From contig CM040124.1 of the NCBI GenBank assembly GCA_022559845.1, forward strand, positions 72,749,491 through 72,813,490: a DNA stretch of 64,000 bases, in the 5' to 3' direction. The notes under the pieces were generated by a model, which searched no databases, was not told where the DNA came from, and saw only the letters and a program-made list of their open reading frames with translations. Shown here in pieces: positions 11,501 through 22,209 of this stretch. Source of the stretch: Amorphophallus konjac. Taxonomy: Eukaryota > Streptophyta > Magnoliopsida > Alismatales > Araceae. Position numbers and translations under genes: made by a program. Each line of letters opens with the position of its first letter. Positions within the stretch are counted from its first letter, which is position 1.

Positions 11501-12762
11501 CTGCACTGTAACATTTTCTGGATGTCTGTCCAGCCCTCACCGTATGAACTCTAGCCTTCTCCATAACACTCAAACCCCTGAAGGCCATGCCATCTTCCTA
11601 AGGCCCTGATTTTTGAGACTACCGTCTTGTCCATAGATTTGGACTTCAAAGATTTAAACCCCTCACATAAGGGAGCCAAGTTCCACCAGACTTGCCTATG
11701 TGTCACGCATTTTAAGTAGCTTAGTCCTAATTCATCGTTTACATGTGATTTGTCCTTGAACTCCATTCCTGAAAATCTACCTTATGTTCCTATAATATAT
11801 ATTTTCTTGCAATTCTATATTGGCTATCAAAACAATGAGAGTGGATGTCAAAAGAATGACATGAAATGCTATGCATATAGGGCCTGATCTGATCCTGAGA
11901 GGAGCACCTGAAGGTACTTGTGCCCATGGGAGTTTATTGACCACGGTGTTTAAGCATTACACCGAAGTACTTGCTTGCTAGATTTTAGACATCCCACTCA
12001 CTCTCTCGTGACATGCTTGACTTGACTTGCTTGGCCCGAAAAAAGGCAATTACTTACTTGAATGAAATAGCCAATTCCATTACACTACTTGTTATTACAT
12101 GTGCTTGATATTACTTGCTTCAATGTTCATGGAAAAACTTGTGAAATTACTTGCTAGTATCTTAATGATACATCTTGTTGATGCCTTGAATTCATGCGAT
12201 ATTCCTTTATACGACTCTTGATATCTTGCTCATTCCAACATGCATCATTATGCCTGCATTGAACATGTAATTGACTTAAAGATTGTTGGAACTTGAGATA
12301 TAAAGCCTATTGAGCAATTCACTCATCTAGTTCATTGTAACATTTTTCAGGTAACTCGGATAGCAACAATCACATGAATGGGAATGAGACCGAGTGACGA
12401 GTGCTAGAATCCCTGATTGGTGTACCGTCAGTTAGTCGTGTCTTTCGTATTCTTAGGTCCTACCTTGTATTTTCCAGCTGTTGTTAAAGGCTTGTATAAT
12501 TTAATTGGGTCAGTTATGATCTAGTTAGTTGGAACTTGTCGAAATTGTAGCCTTATGAATAACTCCGGGACATTACCATTTTGATTAATTGTATAATAGT
12601 CATCTTGAACCATAGGTAATTTAAGTTAGTGATAAGTTATATAGTCTTATGCGCACTCTGTTGTTACGTCAAAAGAAAATCTACCGCTCTAATGACACGA
12701 TCGATATAGACGCGTCACATCACCGGGTATCTTCCGCGCTCGGGACGTGACAACTGATGCTT

Positions 12763-13690
12763 CTGTATTATGCATAGCGCTGGAGTTAGGGGAAGAGCGT
12801 GTGCCAACTCCTGCTGTCGACAGTCGGGAGGAGGTCTCTAATCTGTCTGCGACTTCTGGAGGGGACAGGGCTATATGAGAGGGCTCCCTAGTCGTCGAGG
12901 AGTCGTTACCTTCCCCGACTCCGGCGTGTAATACTGTAGGTGCTGAGGGGCTTGCTCTGGGTAAGGAATGAGAATTCCTTTTTCTTAGGTTTTCCACCTT
13001 ATTTTTCATGGAGAGTTTCACATGGATTTTTGACTTTTCATTTGTTCTTTTTGATGTTGTGTAGCCTCGACTGGTGTGCCAACAGAGATAGGTGACTTCG
13101 CTCTGAGCCTGGAGGTGGAATGGCCTTTCGCCACTCCACCAGCGAAGCCTTTGGTGGATGGGAGTGTGGGTGCCTCCTTGTTTCAGCGAGTGTGAGGGTA
13201 CCTTCAGAGCGAACCCCTTCTTTCTCCGGAGGACTTGAGGAAGTGCCTGGCGGAGTGTACACGAGGCTACCACGTTCTTGGCTTCCCGCGGGAGCATTGG
13301 ATGTCTGGGTTGGCTGGGATATGGGCGGAGTACCTGCGGCTTCGCCAGGCACAGGAGCAGAGGGCTCGGAGGCTGGCCATCCTCCAGGAGGAGTAGGAGC
13401 AACGGAGTCAACTTGTGGTGGCCGTAGCGGAATAGAGGAGCCACGTCGAGGCAACTCAGGCACTCCTCCAGGATCAGGCTGTTCGGATAGAGGAGGCCAA
13501 GAGCAGGATAGAGGCCTTGAGAAAGGCCATTGAGGAGAATCAGTCTGCCACAGAGCATGCCAGAGTTGAGTGGCGAGAGGTCGGGAGCACGGTCGAGGCT
13601 AGCGCTCAGCTTTTGTCCACTCTTGAGGCAGAGCTCGGGCTGCTCGGTCTCGTGTGTGGGTGTTGGAGAGGAGTGAGCCATGATTCGACT
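12763..13690 (+). pseudogene. Degraded two-exon coiled-coil gene, antisense in the T2 3' region
   Basis: One frame reads SVLCIALELGEERVPTPAV and onward from 12763 to 12960, is broken by GTAAGG, and resumes in phase after a GTTGTGTAG acceptor at 13065. The inferred intron is 12961-13064, with the split codon G|CC. Exon 2 reads DFALSLEVEWPF, CTRGYHVLGFPREHW, then a strong heptad-like coiled coil (QAQEQRARRLAILQEE onward, then EEAKSRIEALRKAIEENQSA). I count four in-frame stops (one in exon 1, three in exon 2). The N-terminal part is lost at the element A junction (12752). Tat elements are known to carry extra antisense ORFs between pol and the 3' LTR, some related to plant mobile domain proteins. 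The link to that family is inference from position and coiled coil. Confidence 0.5.
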
Positions 13691-14094
13691 GTGTCCCCCC
13701 CCCCCTTTTCTTTTGTCATGTTGTATGTCTGTTTATACGGATCTCTTGTTACCCCAAGGGCGTGTCCATGACAAGCTCTTGGATTTCTTTTGTCATTTCT
13801 TGTGATGTCCCATGCTTTTCTTTCATGTGGAACAATGCTGGGCACAAGCACTGGTGACCACGTACTATTAGTCGTGGTTGATTCTTCTACTATGTACTGG
13901 TACCAGTGACAAGGAACAGGGTACCCGAATTCGGGTACTAGACCAGAGACTGAGTATTAGTCAGTGGTTACTGGATATTGGGCGCACTGGAGGGTCTGGG
14001 CACAGGGTACGGGGGCTGAGTGCTGGGTACTGGGGGCTGAGTGTTGGGTACTGGGAACTAAGATATGGGTATTGGGAACTGAGAGCTGGGTAGC
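13691..14094. repeat. T2 3'-region low-complexity segment with 20-bp tandem repeats
   Basis: No gene. It contains a C-run at about 13697-13708, then a TGGTACTGG-rich stretch that sharpens into about four 20-bp tandem units (GAGTGCTGGGTACTGGGGGC type) at 14015-14094. The same type of sequence resumes at 17332 beyond the solo LTR, so the two sides were once joined. Confidence 0.6.
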
Positions 14095-15282
14095 TGTCAC
14101 GTCCCGAGCCTTTTATTACAGCGGAAGACTAGCTCGAGGAACGCGAACAGCCAGCATGGTAAGCCTCTTGCAAGTAATAACGATCAGAGCGCAAGGCAAT
14201 CACACATAAGAATGCAATCGCACAATAATTTAATCAAACTCCAACTTTATCTCATTAATAATCAAAATATCCAAATACAATAGCTTTCAACCTTTACTAA
14301 TCTATCAGACTCAAGGAAAAAGGAAATTACAAAGACTCGATCTAAACATCATTGACTTTCCTAAGTCTTCACTCTCAGTTTGATATGACTTTTACTCGCT
14401 CTCGGACCTGCTACTTGTATAACTCGAATTCAAATTCGTATCACTCCCATCTCCTGAAAAGATTGAAAAATAGGTAATGAGCACACTTGCCCAGTAAGTA
14501 TCTTCGCATCAACATGATTAGCAATATTTAAGTAATTAGCATTTTAGCTCTAAAGAAATAACGTAAAATCATGCGAATGCGATCAACCATGCGATTAAAC
14601 CGAAGTAACACGATGATCATGTAAGATAGAATGAGCAAGTATGAATGTAACAAGAATATGATATGGCCTTTCATGAACAAGAATGTACTAGAAAGTCATG
14701 TATCAATCAAGAATGTACTCTTCACTTAGTACCAAGTACTTCATGAATTTCTGTGGAATAACATGTAACAAGCTAGAAAGTCATGTACGTGTCGTGGATT
14801 TTCACTTCACGATGCCGTGGATCTTCACTTATTTATCGAGAAAGTACTCCCAGCGTAATGCAACGCCAGTAGCATCATACCCCATGGTTTATAATCGTAT
14901 GTTTCCGACAATCAGTCGAGGGGACTAGCATAGAGCCCTTGAACACAATCAGTGCTCGATCCGCATCTTCAAGTATAAATCAAGCTACTTCCACGCATGT
15001 AAACAATATGGCCAAGAATGTACAATTTCAATGATAGGTTCAAGATAAAGTAATCCATCATAAGAATGCTTCTATTTGAATTAAAGAATTTCAATGAACA
15101 TATTAAAACTAGGTTATGCCATGAAAATAAATCGGCAGCATAACGATTCATTTCTTAACTTTCATAATTTAAGCTTAAGTATCTTTGAACAATATGACAA
15201 GTCCTAGACCATCAATAATCCATCTAGGAACTTTAGAATATCAACCCTTGGGTCAAAACTCGGGTTAAAGTACTCAAGAACT

Positions 15283-16145
15283 GTGACGGTCAATTAATGG
15301 GCCGTTACATGAACGTGACGGTCTATAATTGGGTCGTTACAATAGATTGAATCCAGAAAGAATAGTTGAACTCAGTGAATGTGACGGTTGTATACTGGGC
15401 CGTTAGATGAGCGTGACGGTCTAGTATTAGGCCGTTACATAGTAAAAACCATGAAACATCGATAGTGCTTTCTAATCAATTGGGCTTTAAAGGTACAACC
15501 AACTAGGCATCCTAGTGGGAATCCCAGGCTCGCGGAGAATTACGGAGGCCTTGAAACCAGATTTCTTAGTCCATTGGAAGGAATATCCAATAAGGAGGTC
15601 CTCAAGTTCAAGAATGTGTTCCTATAGTGTAAAAGTGTAAACTAATGGTCATATACCAGAATATATGCCGTGTACTTAGAGAATTGACTCTATAGATAGA
15701 AAGAATGTGTAACAATATGAAACCATAATAAAACTCCGTCAATACATCAGTAAAATTCATGTTTTAATACAAAACTATAGAGTTTTAGCAATGAAATTAA
15801 CATGTACTTTAAAATAACTAAAGTGCTTTAAACATACATGAATCAATTTATAAACTCAAAGTTATGAAAAATAGGTCAAAACTTAGATAACTAGGCTTAT
15901 TCATAAGTAAATTTGACTGTTTTTAATTCTGTCTCTGGTTGACAAAACACAGTTAATCTGACGGTCGAACATGGGCGCGTCACAGGGCTATGACGGTTTA
16001 TCGTGGAACCGTTAGAGTGTTGTAACGCTCCGGTTATGGTCCGTCAGAGATAATAGAGTAGCTTAAGTATAACAGAGAGTGTGACGGCTTATCGTAAGGC
16101 CGTTACGTCCCTCTGACGGTCTAACTAAAGGCCGTTAGAGTCCTG
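15283..16145. repeat. TGACGG/CCGTTACA dyad units in the solo LTR
   Basis: Pairs such as GTGACGGTC, about 12 nt, GGCCGTTACA at 15283-15440 and again at 15958-16140. There are roughly eight units of 28-30 bp. Arms are complementary with G:T-type mismatches. The element C LTRs carry the matching set. Confidence 0.75.
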
Positions 16146-16870
16146 TTGACAGGAAAGTAAAAAGATAAAAGACTATGCCTTGAAACATGTCATGCTTTGA
16201 AAAGACTTAACTAGTCTAGTCATGAAAAAACAAAGTATAGTCCATCTAGATGTATAGATTACAGTGAATGAACAAGAGAATATCTTTTATCTTCATTTAA
16301 GGCTAAAGCCATGCATGTATGTATAGACTTACTAAAACGTGAAATTCAAAGTCTATAATGCATGGAATCAATCAAAACCAGAGGGCTTTTATCCCTAACA
16401 TGATATTCTTGCTATTCATGAGATGACCTACCTCTTTACTGGGCTTTCAACTTCCAATTTGGGACTGCAAGACAAGCCCTAGTTCTTTCCTTCCAATGAG
16501 TTTTCAGCAACTTCACGTCGCTCTAACTTCTCAATCTCTTGACCTAAGGACGTGAAATTTTGAGGGTAGGAAGGTGAAACTAAGGGGAACAGAATGTTCT
16601 AAAGACACTTAGGCTAATTACCTCGTTTTGGTGCTCTAATCTCTTGATCTTCAGCAGACTTTCGCTCAGATTCCTGGGTTGCTATGGTCGAACCAGCAAC
16701 TTTGGAAGCTTCAAACTTCTTGTGTAGTTGATCTCCTAGCATGAAAATTTGAGGAATATTAGTCCTATGTATAAGGAATAAAAAGTTCTAAAGAACTTAC
16801 CCGAAATACTATCTCCTTACCTTAGTTCCACGTAAGCCAATGTAAGGGTCGCGTAGGTCAAAACTAGGGT

Positions 16871-16880
16871 CTATTTATAG
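16871..16880 (-). promoter_or_regulatory. TATA box of the solo LTR
   Basis: CTATAAATAG on the minus strand, in the same context as TATAAATAGG in the element C LTR (44817-44826). Confidence 0.6.
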
Positions 16881-17331
16881 GGTTTTGCTAGGGTTTGTGG
16901 ATTAGATCGATTCTAGAGTCCTTGTTAAGGATTAGATCGACTTCTGAGAGTCCTTAATACGTTTACTAGTCCTCCCATCTCGATCCCAAAGTGATAGACT
17001 AGCAAAAATCTAATCTTTTTGCTCTTTCTTCCATTCACGGAACTTACAGAGCGTAACGGTCTAAGCTTGGCGCGTTACATGCTTGCGGCGGTCCCACAAT
17101 AGACCGCTACATCCACCGTTTGCAGAGTTCAACTTAATTCAAACTCTTTAATTATTTTATCTATATAATTATCTAATAAATGCATATTTATCCTTAAAAT
17201 TCATGAATAAGCTAAATATCCTTCTAGAATATGGGCCTTATAATCAGTTTAAGCTTTATAAATTCCTAATAAATTCTAGAAAATGCTAAAAATAATCCAG
17301 AAATTATTTATATAAGTTTTGGGGCACTACA

Positions 17332-18457
17332 GTAGCCGAATGCTGGGGCTGGAAGCTGGGACTGGTCAGATGACCGCTGAGGTGGGTAGCCGAATGCTGG
17401 AACTGGAGACTGGAACTGGAAACTAGAACTGGGGTCTGGAACTGGTGGTGACCAACCCTGGCGAGTGTAGCGGCTACCATTGCTTGCATGATGGCATTGA
17501 GCATGCCATCGATGAAACGTCACGGTCAACGACCTTCATCAGCGGGGAGTAGAGAGGAAGAGGGAAAAAATACTCGTTACCAGCTCTAACTCCCTTGCGG
17601 GTTTTCGCCAGAGCTGGCCCCCTTTGGCTTTTTCTGGTGCGCCCTTGCGGGTTTTCACACCGATGGGTTACCCGATTTTACCTTAGGCGCCCTTGCGGGT
17701 TTTCACCTCAACTGGGTTGGTGGCAATTTTTGCCCTCAGTAGTCCTGTGGAGGGAGCTGACTGAGGCCGCCATGGTATCTCTATTTTTTAATTCCACATT
17801 TTGTTGTTGTTGTTGTTCTTTTGTTTTTTTTTTTTTTTGAGTCTGGAGATTGTCATCTATAGTAGGCTACTGTCAGGGGACATAACCTGAGGCTTGTGTT
17901 GTTAAAGACTTGGCATCATTATGGCCCTGGTGAGGGCTATTGCAGGGTACTTAGTCATGGCCCCTAGGGGTCATTATGTCCTAGTAGAGTGTGATTGGAG
18001 TTATGATTGGTGGGTCAGGCAATCAATAAGCATCAAAATTATGACTGGATCCTGGTAGTCAAACCATGACGGACTGGAACTAGGGATTCTGGATTGAAGG
18101 TACTTAAGGTATATGGACGTAGAATAAGGGGGGTCTGGAAATTGGATGAGATTGAGGTTTGCTGGGATAAATGACTGGGATAATGTGTGGATGCTAGGGT
18201 ATGCAGGCCCGCTATGATAGAGCAGAGGCCGAAAATAAGATGAGTCACCCAAGGGTAATATAAAACTAACTGGGAAGAGCATGGTTGATGAATTGGAGAA
18301 ATGCATTGGTCAGGGATTGGCATGTTTTGACTGGAGAGGCCTATGATTTGTTGAGAGGTGGGTGGATAGTCACCCTGATAGGTGGAGAGGATATTTTTTT
18401 TATTTTATCTTATTACCGACCCCATCGCCCTTTCAGGTTTTTGCCAGAGCCGGCCAC
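17332..18457 (-). other. T2 3' untranslated region between solo LTR and copia insertion
   Basis: No supported gene. The stretch 17332-17505 is a Ser/Pro/Gln-rich minus-strand frame (FQPQHSAT type) built from the tandem GGAACTGG repeat, and I treat it as repeat rather than protein. At 17591, 17641, 17690 and 18428 there are copies of (G)CGCCCTTGCGGGTTTTC. The same motif reappears at 28172 and 28219 past the copia element, tying both sides to one host element. A (TTG)n and T-rich run lies at 17803-17840. Confidence 0.6.
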
Positions 18458-18462
18458 CTTTT
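18458..18462. repeat. Target-site duplication of the copia element, left copy
   Basis: CTTTT here and at 28158-28162, exactly outside the two LTRs. Five bp is the standard duplication length for LTR retrotransposons. Confidence 0.85.
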
Positions 18463-18639
18463 TGTTGTGCCCCTGTGTGGTTTTGATGATGGCTGACACA
18501 CCATGAGTCACACTGAGGTGTGCTAATTAATTTAGATGATTGTTTGACTGCTTGAATATCTGATTGTCTGTCTGAATAGCTAATTCATGAATATGGCTAG
18601 ATTGGGTTAACGTAGTGGCTAATTGTTTGCTGGTTTACT

Positions 18640-19345
18640 TACTGCGTTGACACAGTGGAACAGCTGGGTTGACGCTATGCGGCTCTGTCTAAGCAAGGCT
18701 CGTGCATGTTCTGGTTGGATGCACTTGGTTCATGCATACTTTAATATTCATGTCTTAATATTGTGCTCGTGCATCTTGTCTTAAATGTCCTTTGTCTTAT
18801 ATGCTCACAGTAGCTCAATATTATTTTTAAAGCACATGGTGCTGAGTGCTGAGCAGTGTATTATCTCCGTCGAATATACACATATGTATATATATATATA
18901 TATCAGTAATATATATATATATATCACTGATATATATCTAGACAACCATGAGATATGAATGATGTATTCAGAGACCTTCACAAGTTATTCCAATGCGTCA
19001 ACGCCATCAACAAGCAGCGTCGACGCAGCGGCTTAAGATACGCCAATATACAAAGCAAGACAGGCTTTAATGTACATGTTCGTGCGTCAACGCCATCAAC
19101 AAGCAGCGTTGACGCAGCGGCAGAAGAAAGGCCAATACACACTTCTGATTTTCATCCGTGCGTCAACGCCACCAACTGGCAGCGTCGACGTAGCAGTTCA
19201 AGAAAGGGGCCCTGGCTGTCTTCAACGCGTCAATGCTATCCATAGCAGGGTCGACACAGTGGGACAAATTCAAATATGTTCAAGCAAAGAGTAGACGCAG
19301 TGATGACAGTGCGTCAACGCGGTCAGTCTCCATAAACACAGGCTG
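18640..19345. repeat. GCGTCAACGC/GCGTTGACGC dyad units, 5' LTR
   Basis: The best unit has arms 19084-19093 and 19106-19115, perfect 10-bp complements with a 12-nt spacer. Related pairs lie at 18643-18700, 18992-19027, 19162-19190, 19228-19258 and 19310-19350. Palindromic clusters in this part of the LTR are a known Sirevirus trait. Confidence 0.8.
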
Positions 19346-19567
19346 ATGGAGTCAACGCAGCAGACTTAAGTTTTAGTTGCTGAGCGTGCTAATAGAGGGC
19401 ACGTGATCCGAAGTGCCTGGCTCGTGATCCCAGGATGGACGAGGTACCAGGATGCTGACACGTGGCCAAAAGAAGAAAAAGCTCCAGAAGACACGTGGAA
19501 AGAAATTATACCACGTGGACCAGTCAAAGCTCACTAGGGCAACACCACCCCATCCTTTCATCTCGGC

Positions 19568-19575
19568 TATAAATA
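19568..19575 (+). promoter_or_regulatory. TATA box of the copia 5' LTR
   Basis: TATAAATA in CGGCTATAAATATACTGCC. The same site is at 26973-26980 in the 3' LTR. Confidence 0.7.
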
Positions 19576-19910
19576 TACTGCCTCAGCCTCCGAGGGAGAA
19601 ATATACTCTTGAAGCAGAAGAAACTCTAGCAGTGAAGAAGAGAAGGAGTCCTAGCCGTGAGCAGCAGAGAGAGCAGTGCCCAAGCACATCAGAGAGCAGA
19701 AAGAAAAGGAAGAAGAAAGAAAAAGGAAGTATTCGTAAGAAGAAAAAGAGAGTGAGCATAGAAGAAGGAATCCTGAAGATCAGTCCTTCGAGCCTGGCTG
19801 CTTGGATCAAATCCAGAGCCATCTGAGCTTCATTCCTATTTTGCTGTCTTGTTTTGTTTTTGTCTTTTCTTTAAGGTTTCTTTGTTGTTCTTCCGTGTCT
19901 CTTGTGAGAA

Positions 19911-20320
19911 CGGGTTCCTCCTGTGCCATCAGGAGAAGAGAGGTTCTTCACCTCTGGTCAACAAGCAACTGGGGGCTGTCTTGTGGGTTCCCTCTTGGTA
20001 TAGAGGAAGAGAGACGTGAGTCTCTGGTTTCTAGTGACCGTGGGTTGCTAGGTGTTCCCTCCGGGCTAGGAGGAAGAGAGGACTCGTCCTCTCGTTGCAA
20101 GTGACAGGGTGTCACTTGGGTGTTCCCTCCGGGCTAGGAGGAAGAGAGGACTCGTCCTCTGGTTGCAAGTGACAGGGTGTCACTTGGGTGTTCCCTTCGG
20201 GTAGGAGGAAGAGAGACCTTGGTCTCTGGATTTCCTTGGCCGTGGGTCACTGGTGTTTCCCTCCTGGGTTGGAGGAAGAGAGGAGCCTGGTCCTCTGGAA
20301 AGCTGTGTGACAGCGTATGT
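19911..20320 (+). repeat. Tandem 65-68 bp hairpin units downstream of the copia TATA box
   Basis: Units start at about 20052, 20120, 20188 and 20253, with more diverged copies before. Each contains three small dyads: CCCTCC with GGAGG, GAGAGGAC with GTCCTCT, and AAGTGACA with TGTCACTT. The array lies downstream of the TATA box, so it would be in the RNA 5' leader. The 3' LTR has the same array at about 27316-27725. Confidence 0.75.
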
Positions 20321-20753
20321 TGGTAATCTATGTTGCCCAGCAGTTTTAGTGAATCCACATTCCGGTTGGGAGTGTGGGGTGGACGTAGGCAGACTTGTGT
20401 CTGGCCGAACCACCTAAAAATCCTCTGTGCAGTGGTTGTGATTGTGATGTATCTTTCCGTTTCATCTACCCCATTCACAGGTATCACATGTTTTTTCTTT
20501 GCTCAGCTGTTTATGAATTACATTGAATATCTCCCTTGCATGTGATGTGCTTGATAGATGAGTTAGAGGACTTCTTGTCCTACACCGATTGAATTCCGGG
20601 TTCTGCTCAACAGATAAACCTCTTCAGTAAGAGTGAAGGTTGCTGCATCTCCAGTTAAGATTTTATTTTCGCTTTAGTTTTATATTTGGACAAGTTTTTA
20701 TAAGGTGATTCATTCACCCCCCCCTCTGAATCTATAGCACCTGTTATAACAAT

Positions 20754-20765
20754 TGGTATCAGAGC
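20754..20765 (+). promoter_or_regulatory. Primer-binding site (tRNA-iMet) of the copia element
   Basis: TGGTATCAGAGC, the classic initiator-Met tRNA complement, two bases after the LTR end. Confidence 0.92.
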
Positions 20766-20871
20766 AGTTACTGCTTCAAGATCCAACGATCTGCAGTGAT
20801 CCCCGTGCTTCTCGGTGCTTATTCCGGTTTGCTGCTCCTTGATTTTTTGTCTAATTGATCATAGCCTATAA

Positions 20872-22209
20872 ATGGCTCTTCCACTGGTTTTCAATGGGTC
20901 TAACTTTGATTCATGGTTCAGTAGTTTGCGTAACTACGTCAATCTAGATAATCCTGATTTGTGGAAGTTAATTACTCATGGTCCTCATAGGTTACCACGA
21001 AAAGAGTCCAAATGGACTGATCGTCATAGATCAATGCATAGAGAAAATCAGAAAGCTAAAAATCTGATAAAAGCATCCATTAACAAGGCCTTACACTTTT
21101 GCCTTCATGATTCCAGGTCTGCTAGGGATATTCTGGACAAGATGAAACTAACTTGCAGAGCAGGGAAGGAAAACTGCATGATGGCTGATGGGAGCGACCA
21201 TAGCAGCAGCCACAGTGATAAAGAAGAGAACGAAGTTCAGGTAAATCCCTTTGCAAACTATACCTTAGATGATTGGATAGATGCTTATTCCAAGCTGTTA
21301 AGATCTAGCAATAAATTGAGCAAGAAAAACAGATCTATGAAAAAACGGTTAGATAGGCTTGAAAATTCTAAACATACTGGTGAGGACAGTGATACTCTGA
21401 AAACTGAAAATCAGATATTTAGAAGATAGCTGACTGATCTTGATTCTATTACTTCAGATCTGGAATATCTGAAATCTGAAAATGCTAGACTCAAAAACCA
21501 AACTGAGGAATCTGGATATAAATCAGTGAGCCTTGAAAATGAAAATAGATTGATTTCTGAAACTTTGGAGACTGTCATAATAAAAAACTTAGAACTTAAG
21601 AAAAGGCTTGAAAATCTTCAATCTGAAGATGAACAAGAAGTGTTTAGTGAATGTCAGACCTCCTTAAGTGTTTTGAAATTTGATGATGAAATCCTGGAAC
21701 AAAATGGTAAAATGAGACAGGAGATCTGCAAGCTAAAACAGTTAAATACAGCTATGTCTGAGAGACTTATCACTCTTGAAAAAGGGAAGAGTGTTAGCCT
21801 GGATAGCTCTGATGAGCTAATGAAAGCTGAACAGGAAATTGAAAGTCTTAGGACTGTTAATCAAATGTTGAAAGAAGATGATGTTTGCTATAAAAAGAAA
21901 GCTGATGAATATGAAATCCATGTATCAAAGCTTGGATCAGAAGTTACAGAATTGAGGAAATCTCTTGAGAAATTTGTCAGTGGAAAAGAAAATCTTGATA
22001 AAATTCTTGGATCTAAAGTAAATCTACGAAGAGAGGGGTTGGGCTACAAACCAATAAATAAAAAGAGCTTTGAAAGTAAGCTTCAAACTTCATTCGTGAG
22101 TAGCTCTAAGTCTGGCAGCACATCGAATGTGCCTATTTTTGAATTTAGTGCTAAGAAGAATCAAAATTCCACTGACAGCCCTAAGTCTGAGAAACAAGTT
22201 CAAAAATAG
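20872..22209 (+). pseudogene. gag: Copia gag, N-terminal and coiled-coil part
   Basis: MALPLVFNGSNFDSWFSSLR starts a DUF4219/UBN2-like capsid, typical of copia gag, with AKNLIKASINKAL and RDILDKMKLT further on. The capsid core then appears shortened: the sequence jumps to an acidic Ser-rich linker and YTLDDWIDAYSKLL, without the usual 100-plus residues between. Residues from about 140 to 400 are rich in Glu, Lys and Leu heptads (long coiled coil). An in-frame TAG at 21427 and another at 22207 are the only stops. All three open pieces share one frame through 23121. The start at 20872 fits the capsid N-terminus. Confidence 0.82.

Larger units (their letters stand above)
5014..12752 (+). mobile_element. 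Element A: degenerate Ty3/gypsy chromovirus (Tekay/Del type), 5' part missing
   Basis: Visible parts in order: a scrap of gag zinc knuckle, then protease, RT, RNase H, integrase and a chromodomain-like tail, then a polypurine tract and a 3' LTR (9399-12752). The 5' LTR and most of gag are absent because T1 abuts at 5013. Its right flank at 12753 is T2 3'-region sequence, so A appears to have inserted into T2. The polyprotein carries many stops. Element C (44285-55494) is a relative with the same domain order and similar protein sequence but clearly different DNA. Confidence 0.85.
9399..12752 (+). mobile_element. 3' LTR of element A
   Basis: Begins TGTAGCACCCCGG right after the polypurine tract and ends GGGACGTGACA, about 3,350 bp. 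The end resembles those of element C and the solo LTR at 14095 (GTGACA), but the body is different. It contains GGCGCC palindrome units, a degenerate TGTTAA-rich array (10640-10910) and a repeated stretch around 10990-11450. There is no gene inside. Confidence 0.85.
14095..17331 (-). mobile_element. Solo LTR of a Tekay-type element, reverse orientation
   Basis: 3,237 bp. On the minus strand it starts TGTAGTGCCCCAAAAC and ends GGGACGTGACA. It is flanked by a perfect 5-bp duplication GTAGC (14090-14094 and 17332-17336) and has no internal region, the signature of LTR-LTR recombination. It is the same family as the two LTRs of element C, sharing starts, ends, TATA region and dyad motifs, but diverged. 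It interrupts the T2 3' region. Confidence 0.92.
18463..20751 (+). mobile_element. 5' LTR of the copia gag-only element
   Basis: TGTTGTGCCCC to GTTATAACA. It holds a TA-rich block (18880-18945), GCGTCAACGC dyads (18640-19345), a TATA box at 19568-19575, and downstream of it a tandem array of 65-68 bp hairpin-rich units (about 19911-20320). Confidence 0.9.

Noticed and set aside
12689..13681. 330-residue open frame on the minus strand
   Set aside because: It crosses the element A LTR boundary at 12752, so it joins two unrelated sequences. The plus strand has a phased intron and coiled coil instead.
17304..17529. Overlapping Ser/Gln/Pro-rich minus-strand ORFs
   Set aside because: They run into the solo LTR end and are built from a short DNA repeat that is open in two frames, so repeat composition explains them.
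19452..19826. 124-residue Lys-rich ORF, repeated at 26857-27231
   Set aside because: Both copies are the same place in the two LTRs of the copia element. Duplication comes from the LTR, and the region is promoter and leader DNA.
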